A DNA stretch of 64,000 bases from Trypanosoma brucei gambiense DAL972. Lineage: Eukaryota; Euglenozoa; Kinetoplastea; Trypanosomatida; Trypanosomatidae. The notes below the pieces were generated by a model. The model ran no database searches. It had not been told where the DNA came from and was given only the letters and a program-made list of their open reading frames with translations. The stretch is taken from NCBI RefSeq assembly GCF_000210295.1, contig NC_026739.1:840262-904261 (forward strand), read 5' to 3'. Positions 9,526 through 18,173 of this stretch are shown one piece after another (within the stretch, counting starts at the first letter, position 1; each line of letters opens with the position of its first letter). The position numbers were made by a program, and so were the translations under genes.

Positions 9526-11142
9526 CTAATGTTCGGTGCTGTAGTACTTGTTGAGAAATTCTTTTAACACATCCTTTATTATAGTTCTGTCGCTTACCTT
9601 CTGCTGTGATCCGTAAATAGTTGATTTAGCGTTGACAGCACCGTGGCGTCGGCCATTCTTCGTTGCATCCTCATATTCCGCAAACATTCTGCCACCAATC
9701 TCCGTAACGTCCTCTATAAAGCGATCAGCAACTTCCCCAACCGTCTGCAGTAGCGTGACAGAAAATTGGAGACCAGATGGAAATTGCAAGCAGTTCAGAA
9801 CCCAACCTCGGCTACGCAACTCTTCGTTTAAAACGAAAATGTCAATTATGTTACTTCCAAAGGCAAAAACACAAGCAGTTGGTTTCCCAATAATGTGTAT
9901 GTAAGGCAGTTTGGATAACGCATCCGTGATCCTAATCCTCGTTTGTACAATTTTCCGGCAGCAGTCCACATAACCCTCCTCTCCGAGTCGTACCATTGAT
10001 GCCCAGGCGCCAGCAATAACGCTTCCATTCTTTGAACCACAAACTGCTGGGGAACAGTACATGCCACCAGGCCAGTCCGCTACGCAACAGAACTGGTGGG
10101 ACCGCAACTCCTGTGTTCTGTAGAGAACAGTCGATGTACCTTTGGGAGCAAAACCATACTTGTGTGTATCACAACTGATGGAAGTAACCCCGGGGAGGCG
10201 GAAGTCCACAACCGGTGCCGGTAACCCCGCCTTCGCCATGAATGGCACAATGAAACCACCCAAACAACAGTCAACATGAAGACCAACGTTGTGCCGGCAT
10301 GCAATCTCTGACAACTCCTCTATGGGATCAATGACACCGTGAGGAAATGTTGGTGCCGATCCTACAATAGCGACTGTGTCATATCTGATGTACTTCTCCA
10401 TTTCTTTCGCGTCAACCTGCTTCGTGATCGGATCGACAGGTATCTTTACAAGATTAATGCCAAAATATTCCGCACCCTTATCAAATGCTGGGTGTGCTGT
10501 GATGCCGACAATAACAGAAGGTCGCTCGATCCCCCGGCGAGCCCGTCCCCAATCACGATATGCCTTTAGAGCCATAACAATACTTTCCGTACCCCCCGAT
10601 GTAACGGTACCACATGCGTCGGGAAGTAGGTGGCCGTTGAACATGTGAACGACCATCGACACCACCTCAGCCTCCATTTTACGCACAGCGCCAAAAACAT
10701 CAGAATGCAGCGGGTTGCTCCACGCAAACATCTTAACAACACGGTTCAACAATTTAGTATGGGAATGCTCTCCATGATACACTGCGCCGCTTAGAGTGCC
10801 ATCCTCAAAGGTTTTATCGAGATTTTGGTGAAACTCACTAACCAGGTTGATCACCTCCTCATCTGAAAACCCCTCCTTCGGTAGCCGTTTGGCTTTAAAT
10901 TCTCCAGGTTTTGACGGCATCTTTATGCCTTCGGCACTTTTCTTTACTTCCTTCTTTATAATGGGCTCTGCAAAAAACCTCACAACGCGCCACTTTGCGG
11001 CATGTAACCGCTTAATGATGCTGCCGTCACGTGCCACATAAATTAGGACTTTGGTTGCAAAGATAGCGCCGACGGTGAGACACACGATGTGTGACGGTCT
11101 TTTCCCCTGAAGACTCCTGTCCAAAAAGCATGACAGCGACAT
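9526..11142 (-). CDS. SPL: Sphingosine-1-phosphate lyase
   Basis: 538 residues from an ATG. This PLP-dependent enzyme cleaves sphingosine 1-phosphate (and related long-chain base phosphates) to phosphoethanolamine and a fatty aldehyde, the exit step of sphingolipid breakdown. A hydrophobic segment at ~18-36 would anchor it in the ER membrane, as in animal and yeast SPL. The group II decarboxylase fold follows, with TVTSGGTESI (PLP phosphate region), HVDCCLGGF (the Asp that pairs with the pyridine nitrogen), and CDTHKYGFAPKG with the Schiff-base Lys at about 328. Length is close to the usual ~540-570. A candidate trans-splice acceptor lies ~36 bp upstream. The gene-family identification is firm. 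Confidence 0.95.
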   Translation of the reverse strand: MSLSCFLDRSLQGKRPSHIVCLTVGAIFATKVLIYVARDGSIIKRLHAAKWRVVRFFAEPIIKKEVKKSAEGIKMPSKPGEFKAKRLPKEGFSDEEVINLVSEFHQNLDKTFEDGTLSGAVYHGEHSHTKLLNRVVKMFAWSNPLHSDVFGAVRKMEAEVVSMVVHMFNGHLLPDACGTVTSGGTESIVMALKAYRDWGRARRGIERPSVIVGITAHPAFDKGAEYFGINLVKIPVDPITKQVDAKEMEKYIRYDTVAIVGSAPTFPHGVIDPIEELSEIACRHNVGLHVDCCLGGFIVPFMAKAGLPAPVVDFRLPGVTSISCDTHKYGFAPKGTSTVLYRTQELRSHQFCCVADWPGGMYCSPAVCGSKNGSVIAGAWASMVRLGEEGYVDCCRKIVQTRIRITDALSKLPYIHIIGKPTACVFAFGSNIIDIFVLNEELRSRGWVLNCLQFPSGLQFSVTLLQTVGEVADRFIEDVTEIGGRMFAEYEDATKNGRRHGAVNAKSTIYGSQQKVSDRTIIKDVLKEFLNKYYSTEH

Positions 11143-11177
11143 TTTTGTAAATGATGCTAAACTTTATGTGAATTATT

Positions 11178-11213
11178 CTTCACACGAGAAAGCGAAAAAA
11201 GTATTAAAAAGGC
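11178..11213 (-). promoter_or_regulatory. Candidate trans-splice acceptor for the S1P lyase mRNA
   Basis: On the coding strand a pyrimidine-rich tract (TACTTTTTTCGCTTTCTC) is followed by the first AG at 11179-11178, 36 bases ahead of the ATG. This is the standard kinetoplastid arrangement; not experimentally shown here. Confidence 0.45.
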
Positions 11214-12006
11214 GTGAAAACAACAACTGAATGACAGCACAAAGAATGGGGAGAACTAATTTTTTTGCTAGCAGAACTAATCACATCCTTCGTGTTTCTA
11301 CTCGTTAATCCCGCACCTCTCTTATTCATTTTCCCCTCTTCTCCTCCCCCCTTCCGCTTTTTTATCGAGTCCACTCTATCTTCGTCTCAAAACAATGCAA
11401 CATATGAAATAACTCTATTTTTTAGACACGCACAACAAAAAGAAAAAAATTGAAACAGAAACGGAAAAGAAAGCGAAAAGTGAAGAAAAAAAGGAAAGAG
11501 AAATGAAGCGCCGCCTCTTCGCCTCTCAGCGTCTTCTCTCTCCTTTTTTTTTTTTACGCTGTGAATTAACCGGAAGATTCCCCGACGTTTTTTCCACACG
11601 TAAGAGCAAAGTTAAACACCAAGAGAAAAACTGACGGTACCTCATTGTTATTGTCATGGGGCACTAATAAGGCGGTAAATAATCATTTTTTTAAAAAAAA
11701 AATGAAGTCAGCAGTATTTATTATGAAAGAGTGGGTCTTTATTTTTTAAAAATCCCATAAGCGGTGAAATTACAACCCAGAATTAGAGGTTAAAGAGGAA
11801 TTGAACAAAAAGAAAAAAAAAGTTGCTTCGGGCTACACAAGCGGCCAAACGCGTTCCTCAAGGCGCCAAGAAGGGGGTGTAGGAAAATGTCGAAAGAAAA
11901 AAAAAAAAGAAGTGACTGCACAAAAAAAAAAACATGTACAGTGAGCCAAGTAGAGGCATTCAAACAGCAAAACGAAGCACAAACGTACGCACACACACAC
12001 ACACAT

Positions 12007-12039
<33 letters not shown>

Positions 12040-12406
12040 ATGTATGAATATGTGCTACGTAAAAGATTTTTATCTAGTTAAAAACAACGGAAAAGAAATC
12101 CGACGCAGAGAAGGTGAAAATAATAAACAAAAAAATGAAAAGCATGAAAGTAAAGTTGCATGACACGCACATACGAATATAAAGAGACAAACCCACACAA
12201 CATGGAAGAAACACTCACGAGTACCTGCCATCGTTTCGCATCACCCATTATTCCACGATCCTGTTCCTGCGTTTCGGCAACATTATTCCCAGTAACAAAA
12301 AAAAAATCTAATCAACACAACCCCTTCGCATAAACAAGTTTACAGTTTTTTTCTTGTTTTAATTTATGTGGAAGAACGTTACAAAGGACTTTATTTAAAT
12401 AACTAC
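11214..12406. other. Intergenic region with simple repeats
   Basis: About 1.2 kb between the TRIM-like stop and the S1P lyase acceptor. It is strongly purine/pyrimidine-skewed, with many A-runs on the plus strand, and contains the CA/TA/TG palindrome annotated separately. No gene seen. Confidence 0.55.
11990..12045. repeat. Palindromic (CA)n-(TA)n-(TG)n microsatellite
   Basis: Eight CA units run into about nine TA units and then about seven TG/TGTA units. The CA and TG arms are reverse complements, so the whole tract is an inverted repeat able to form a hairpin in RNA or a cruciform in DNA. It would lie in the 3' UTR or spacer downstream of the TRIM-like gene's transcript. Confidence 0.85.
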
Positions 12407-14092
12407 TCAGCACGACACAATCAAGGATTCCTTGGGGTAGAGGATGAAACAGGGAGATATTCGCGGATGAAGGCTAGTAACCAGATTTCCGTAGTATTTT
12501 CCATTTACATTAATGCCGAGTGAACCTTCATCTACGCTATATGTGAAGGTCAAAACGTCACCGATACAACACACAGGTAATTCCTTGAAGGATTGACCAA
12601 TTCTACCAATGCCTCCATCAACAACACCGAGTTTTGTGGGTTTCCAGTAGAACCCTCCTGGAACAAGGGAAGTGTCTGTCCTTTCAACCACACCGACAAA
12701 TGATTTGTCAAACCCCTTTCCGAGCTGGACACGCCACGTCACACGACCACGTTCCTCAGGAAACAAGCGCGCAATTTCCTCCACAGTTTGTTCAGTACGG
12801 ATACCAATTTGCTTTAAACTGTCGGCTTCATTGGGCTGAGCAGTTACATGAACGACACTGTTCAACACCTTCAAGTCAATGCCTTCACGCTCCGTTAATG
12901 TGAAGCGTCTACCTGTTCGCAGTGGTATCATGCTACCGTCTTGTGCGCAAACATTCAACACTTTTCCCGATTGTGGTCGGGAATCGTCATCCACTTGTGA
13001 ATGTGGAATACATCTCCTGAGGTTTGTGTCCCTTCTAATGCCGTTTTTGGAATGTTCTTCCGACCTCAAATCTAGAAATAATTTAAATTGAGGTAAACCA
13101 AAATCACCAACCTCAAAAAACTTAAAACCAAGCCCTTCTACATCCGGAGTTTCTTCACTGAGGTGGTACGAAAGATATGATCGATTCTCTAATATCTTAT
13201 AATCTGAACAACCGCGTTTCATGTGTTGCAGTAGAACAACCGACTCATTAATAGCATTTGCTTTTGCCAACACCCTTCCCCTACATTGATTTAAGGAGGC
13301 ATGGCCGGTATCGCACAACGACCCGAGGGCTTCAAGAAGCTCCTTTTCACGTTGTGACACCATCATCTGTAGTTGGCTAAAGCGTTCTTTTATTGATTTC
13401 TTAACCTCCTCTAAGGAGTCAAAGTATCTTGTCGTCACGACATTTAACTGATTCACCTTCTTTTCTAATCTCTCCTTCTTGTCTGTCATGAGGGTAATCT
13501 CACCGGGAGCTCTATTCCTAAAAATGGCAGCCGCCTCTGGTACGCTAATGCTTTCATGACCGTTATGAGGGCCGGTGAGCAAACAATATGCGCAGCAAAG
13601 ACTTTCACAAACCTTGCAGTAAAACTCTAGTCGATACTCCTCATGGCCTTGAACCCCGCAGCATCTATAAAGCTTTCGTGTTTCTTGAGCGTCATCAAGT
13701 GGGAAAAATGTATGGTGGCGCTTCGTAGCGTTTTTGTGCACAGCAGTGTTGCAATCCATGCAATAAGCGCCTGCACATTCATCACATTGTATCGCAGCAG
13801 CAACCTCTTGGCACCATTGGCAAACCGGTTGCTGGGCGAGGCCCTCAACTCTCGCCTTAACGTAAACCCTAAGTTCATTGTCCACTAATTTCGGTAATGT
13901 TTCATTGTTAATGTGCTCCTGTTTGGTGCTACAAAGAAGGCAAATGAAATCTCTACCTTCCAAGCATTCCAACCTCCCTAGCACACAAGATGCGCAAAAG
14001 CTATGTTTGCAGCTGAGCGTGACGGGATCGTGAAGAATTCCAAAACATATCCCGCAGGTAATAGTGACTGGTATCCCCGGAACCTCCGTCAT
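12407..14092 (-). CDS. TRIM-like RING/B-box protein with C-terminal beta domain
   Basis: 561 residues from an ATG. A C3HC4 RING is at C13-C54 (CGIC...CKHSFCASC...CLLC). Two B-box-like zinc modules follow: C91-H127 (CQWC...CDEC...CMDC...H) and about C144-H179 (CKVC...CAYC...HNGH). A coiled coil spans ~200-290. The last ~180 residues form a beta-rich domain (ITWRVQ-like and GINVNGKYYG strands) resembling SPRY/B30.2 or NHR folds. This order is that of TRIM-type E3 ubiquitin ligases; the RING zinc ligands look complete, so E2 binding is plausible. The C-terminal domain assignment is less sure than the RING and B-boxes. The start sits 13 bases after a good trans-splice acceptor. Confidence 0.85.
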   Translation of the reverse strand: MTEVPGIPVTITCGICFGILHDPVTLSCKHSFCASCVLGRLECLEGRDFICLLCSTKQEHINNETLPKLVDNELRVYVKARVEGLAQQPVCQWCQEVAAAIQCDECAGAYCMDCNTAVHKNATKRHHTFFPLDDAQETRKLYRCCGVQGHEEYRLEFYCKVCESLCCAYCLLTGPHNGHESISVPEAAAIFRNRAPGEITLMTDKKERLEKKVNQLNVVTTRYFDSLEEVKKSIKERFSQLQMMVSQREKELLEALGSLCDTGHASLNQCRGRVLAKANAINESVVLLQHMKRGCSDYKILENRSYLSYHLSEETPDVEGLGFKFFEVGDFGLPQFKLFLDLRSEEHSKNGIRRDTNLRRCIPHSQVDDDSRPQSGKVLNVCAQDGSMIPLRTGRRFTLTEREGIDLKVLNSVVHVTAQPNEADSLKQIGIRTEQTVEEIARLFPEERGRVTWRVQLGKGFDKSFVGVVERTDTSLVPGGFYWKPTKLGVVDGGIGRIGQSFKELPVCCIGDVLTFTYSVDEGSLGINVNGKYYGNLVTSLHPRISPCFILYPKESLIVSC

Positions 14093-14105
14093 CGTTGAAG
14101 AGGTA

Positions 14106-14153
14106 CTGCCGCAATGAGCGGTTCAGGGGTGGAAAGAAAAAAAAAAGAAAGGA
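14106..14153 (-). promoter_or_regulatory. Candidate trans-splice acceptor for the TRIM-like mRNA
   Basis: The coding strand has an uninterrupted run of about 25 pyrimidines (plus 14129-14153) and then the AG at 14107-14106, leaving a 13-base 5' UTR before the ATG at 14092. Confidence 0.5.
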
Positions 14154-15506
14154 ACCACAAACGGAACTCGCTTTTACCTCTAACGGGAGAATAATCTAGG
14201 GGGTTTAATCCAGTCTTTTTTTTTTTCCCCCTCCTCAGGTGATGAAGAATTGAAGCGAACAACTTTAAAAAAAAAAGCAGTCAGTAGGGGAGAAGAATGA
14301 AAATAAAAGTGTGGCGAGTACTCAAACAAGCAGCGGACCATTCAACACACAGAGCAAGGGCAACCAGAAAGAGGGAGGGGGAAAGGGGAAAGGGAAGGTG
14401 GATGAGTTTAACGTGCTCAAAAGAAATAGGGGAGAAGAAAACACCCACAATTATGCCGCAAAAAAACTTTCTTAACAAACACCACTGTGCCCCCCCCCAA
14501 AAAAAAAATGACTCAAAAATATGGTCAATTTATGAATGACTCATGGTAGCGACAGAAGGTGTAGTGTGAAGAAAGCCAAGTGTCTCACACACAATATGCC
14601 GAGGGAGATATTTAAACGAAAAAGTGACCGTACAGTAAATATTTTATCTTCTCTTCACCCCCCCCCCCGCCATTTGCGTGTTTGCTTTTCTTTTTCCACG
14701 TACAAATTTGTAAGCGGCACATTTTTTAAAAAAATGGACAATTAATGTGGCTTGGAGACATGGCCCACACACACCTTTGCATTATTTTTTTTGTTTCATT
14801 TCTTCCTCCGACTTGTCCATCTTCACACCTCCTATCCGGACTCAATTTCTCTTTATTCATTTTTCTAGGGGCCCCCCACATTGTCCTCCACGTAAAAATA
14901 TAAAGCCAGAGCACAAACAAAAAAAATTCAAATGGTGCCACCACAAAATGATTGTTTCCCTTACAACGGCAAAAGCGTCAAAAAAAAATTAATGAAAAAG
15001 TAAAAGGGAAGGAGTAGACTTCACAAGCACTTCATTTCGCTCCCCTCTCGCTCATTCTAACTTCAAACGGTACCTTCGTCCCTCTTTCACACACACCTTT
15101 GCACGTCCCTTCTGTTCCGACCACAATAATACGCTCCGTAAAAACGTATTTAATTCCCCCTCTTTTCTCTATTCATGTCTTTCCGACCGCATCTAAGCTC
15201 AAATGACAATTAATTCACCCATCCTTCCTAACAAAAGAAACAATATTATTAATATCAATAAGAAGAGTCACACACGCTCACACAACCAAAGTGTCCCCAT
15301 TATCGGTTACGCTTTTGCAATGCAATCGCTCAACCAGAGGAACCAAAAGAGGGAAGGTAGTGGCAGTGACATCAATGTTATATATGACATGGAGATAAAC
15401 GTAAACATATATGAATATCATATGTGAGTGAGGCATGAGCGTGTCTATTGAAGTCTTCCCCCAGGAAATTATTTGCTTTCAGCGCCTTACAGACATCAGC
15501 TTCCCA
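14154..15506. other. Long intergenic region, 1.35 kb
   Basis: Between the ARL stop and the TRIM-like acceptor. It contains a C9A9 junction near 14490-14508 and a C11 run at 14658-14668. Frames here are low complexity and I see no gene. Probably the ARL mRNA 3' UTR plus spacer. Confidence 0.55.
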
Positions 15507-16058
15507 TTACGGGGCACAAGTGCTAAGTATCCATGTCACGCCTTCCTCCAGTCCTGCTCCCGTTTTGGCGCTACAGCCTTGGATGTGCCACTTGCGGTCT
15601 CGGAAGTCATGCAAATGAAGGCATTCTGCGATCGCCTGAGCATCTTTTGCGGTTGCAAGATCTTGTTTATTCGCAAACACCAAAACCGGAGCACCTTCAA
15701 TGCCCTTTAGAACATCCACAAATGCAGCGTGAGATTCTTCGAGTCGGCGGTGGTCAGAAGAATCCACCACGTACATAATGCAGTCCGTGTTGCTGTAGTA
15801 ATCCTGCCAATAGTCTCGCAGCGCCCGCTGGCCACCGAGATCACATAACTTAGCCCGTTTATTCCCACGTGTGAGTGTTTTGATATTAAACCCTTGCGTT
15901 GGTCCCTCAGGTGCGGCGTGGGAAACTTTTCCCTCCACAGGCACCTCGTCTTCTCCCAATGCATTCAGTACGGTAGTCTTTCCAGCATTGTCAAGGCCCA
16001 CTATCAGTACACGCGGCTCATTATCACGTTTCGCACGGCTACGGATCCCCTTAAGCAT
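15507..16058 (-). CDS. ARF/ARL-family small GTPase (ARL3-like)
   Basis: 183 residues from the ATG at 16058; the frame to 16199 begins with TTG and is a low-complexity leader. G1/P-loop GLDNAGKTT at 21-29, switch I Thr at 54 within GPTQGFNIKTL, G3 DLGGQ at 73-77, G4 NKQD at 130-133 and G5 SAKTG at 163-167 are all present, so nucleotide binding should be intact. The Gln of DLGGQ marks the ARF/ARL family. The second residue is Leu, not Gly, so it cannot be N-myristoylated like ARF1. The segment between P-loop and switch I is longer than usual. Assignment to the ARL2/ARL3 side is by overall look; ARL3 in other cells releases lipidated cargo into cilia. Confidence 0.9.
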   Translation of the reverse strand: MLKGIRSRAKRDNEPRVLIVGLDNAGKTTVLNALGEDEVPVEGKVSHAAPEGPTQGFNIKTLTRGNKRAKLCDLGGQRALRDYWQDYYSNTDCIMYVVDSSDHRRLEESHAAFVDVLKGIEGAPVLVFANKQDLATAKDAQAIAECLHLHDFRDRKWHIQGCSAKTGAGLEEGVTWILSTCAP

Positions 16059-16803
16059 TATCAAATAGATTACCCTTATTCCTCTTTCTTTTTTCTTCTT
16101 TTTTGTTGTTACCTTGGTGCTCCTCACAGACACAAGCACACACACACGCACACGCACAAAGACAGAGAGACACAAACAAACAGTAAAACAGATACACAAT
16201 TAAGCGGGACTACCTTTGAGAATACGATGTCCCCTGTACTATTCTTTCTCCTTGTTCTCATCATCACATCTGTTTGTGCTGTAAATCACATCTGTGAGTC
16301 TTCTTCACGCTGTGCAGAAGAAAGTGTTCGATCTTCACACAGTCAAAAATGCTTCAAAAACATTAGTAACTGTAACGTTCGAATAGGAGATCAAACAATA
16401 AATACAAAAAAATTAAAAAATAATGAAACACCAACACACGAAATACGGTAGAGAAGAAAAAAACATAAAATCAAATTTAAAAAAGACGATAAAACACAAA
16501 AGTATTTTCCGGAAACCAGAGTAAACAAGTCAACAATTTTTTGCGACCAGTTAAGAGAAAAAGGTCATTATAATGTGATGTGCAGCTTCACTTTCCAAAA
16601 AAAAAAAAGATCAGAATGCTGCAGGCATTTCTCCTTCGGATAGAAGCGCTTGTGTTCTGTAATGACACGCAAATGTCGGATGTACTGAATAATAAAGGAG
16701 CCAGTGTTGCAAAAATATCCTCACTCCATTTAATATCCTCTTTGTCCTGGCGGGCAAAATCAGGAGGAAATGGAAGTACAATTGTTATAAAGCATTGAGT
16801 TAC
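16059..16803. other. Intergenic region, 745 bp
   Basis: Immediately upstream of the ARL start the coding strand shows a strong T/C tract (plus 16080-16112) and a TG-rich run (complement of the CA repeat at 16138-16158). No gene seen; a plus-strand frame extending from the ARL gene is an antisense shadow. Confidence 0.55.
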
Positions 16804-17634
16804 TCAAGAATTGCTGCTACACGACACACACAGTTTGTTCTTGAGACACGTTGGCAATAACTCAATGCTGGAAAGTGTTTGATCCCTTGCACCGATGGTA
16901 TCAGTCAGCCACTGCTCCAGCTCAGTGGAACGTCCCACAAGATCTGCTACCTCACGGTCGAGAACGGCTATTTGGCGGGCGTTTTGTGCCCCCAGTTCCT
17001 CCAAATCGCGTTGCTCCAATTCAAGTTGCTCTCTTAGTTGTGCAACTGCGGCAGCGTATTCCTCCTCCTCCTCGCATCTTTCTGTTGGTGACCCGGGGAC
17101 CACAACGGCGGGGTTCAGCGCCCCTGCACCCCGGATCATGCTGGCTTCGAGGGCTTTCTTAACATCCTTCTCGAGTCTCTCTTTCTCGCTGTGAAGTTTT
17201 ACGATATCCTCCTTAAGAGCATCAATGCGTATCTGAAGGGAAGTTGCGGCATTATCGCTCTCCCACGATTTTTGTAAGTTATCTAACTCCTGCAAGTGGC
17301 ACGCCCACTCGGCAACTAGGGTTTCCGATTTACTCACCTGTTTCTGTACATGCTCAGTAAGCAAAGTCTCTTCCACCTCACTTTGACGAATAGTGTCCGC
17401 ACCAGACATTAGTTGCAACTGAGCTTGACGCTGCTCTTCCAATAGATGATCGAGTTCCTTTTTCAGTTCAACCTCACGTGCCTCACTCAACACCCGCTGC
17501 TGTTCCAGCTGTTGGTGCTCCTCTGTGACAAACGACAGTCGTGTTTCGACTTCCTTCCGTTTCATCATCACCACACGCCGGCGAGTTTCGACAGCATTGA
17601 GATGCTCCATCAGTGAAGCAACAGACGACTCCAT
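16804..17634 (-). CDS. Coiled-coil protein, function unknown
   Basis: 276 residues from the ATG at 17634; the frame extends to 17823 but only with a GTG and a low-complexity leader. Residues ~5-165 and ~185-250 are heptad-rich coiled coil (strings such as EVELKKELDHLLEEQRQAQ). A Gly/Pro break around residues 165-180 holds a PGSPTE motif that could be phosphorylated. The C-terminus ends with a Cys/Ser-rich tail (CVSCSSNS). No domain beyond coiled coil was recognised. It might be a cytoskeletal, flagellar or kinetochore component, but nothing in the sequence decides between these. Confidence 0.8.
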   Translation of the reverse strand: MESSVASLMEHLNAVETRRRVVMMKRKEVETRLSFVTEEHQQLEQQRVLSEAREVELKKELDHLLEEQRQAQLQLMSGADTIRQSEVEETLLTEHVQKQVSKSETLVAEWACHLQELDNLQKSWESDNAATSLQIRIDALKEDIVKLHSEKERLEKDVKKALEASMIRGAGALNPAVVVPGSPTERCEEEEEYAAAVAQLREQLELEQRDLEELGAQNARQIAVLDREVADLVGRSTELEQWLTDTIGARDQTLSSIELLPTCLKNKLCVSCSSNS

Positions 17635-18173
17635 AATTACAGTACAGCGAAATATATGTATATGTGTGTTGTTGGTTTCTTTCTGGTATGATATTCTCCT
17701 TCTTCTATAAACTGTTCTTTTTTTGTTCCGTATGTCAACCACGCCCCCCCCCTCACAACGTGAAAAAGAAACAAAATAGGGTAGAGGAAACAAAAAAAAT
17801 GGATTATACGACAACGAAGACACTGTTTAGTGTCACATGTTCACTCATTATTACAAAGAGGATGCGAGGAGGAGGAAGAAAGCCACCAGTATGTCACTTC
17901 CCACACACACTTATGGAAGCGAAAAATTTAAAAAAACATGTGAGTGGCCACAAGCACCACTATCAAACAAGGAATTAAGGGGATGCGCCCCGTGTATGTC
18001 TTTTGTACATAAACAGCACCAAACAATAATATTGAGTGCCCACAAAGACACAAACCATTTCCACCACGTGATGCCGACAGAAACCAAACACGAATAAGAA
18101 TTTAGACCTACCCGCGGACACAAAAAACTCTGTGGCACATCACAAGAACAAAGAAATGAGGTATTTGTCAGCT
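17635..18173. other. Intergenic region, 539 bp
   Basis: Between the giant-protein stop and the coiled-coil start. C8 run near 17743-17751 and an A8 run nearby. No gene seen. Confidence 0.55.

Noticed and set aside
14490..14668. C9A9 and C11 homopolymer runs as a possible special element
   Set aside because: Homopolymer runs are common in these spacers, and nothing links them to a function.
16360..16400. GTTCGAAT box resembling a tRNA T-arm
   Set aside because: No A box or foldable cloverleaf around it; no tRNA or other RNA gene could be supported in the window.
15894..16451. 185-codon plus-strand frame
   Set aside because: Half lies antisense to the ARL gene and the rest is low-complexity Thr/His from a CA repeat.
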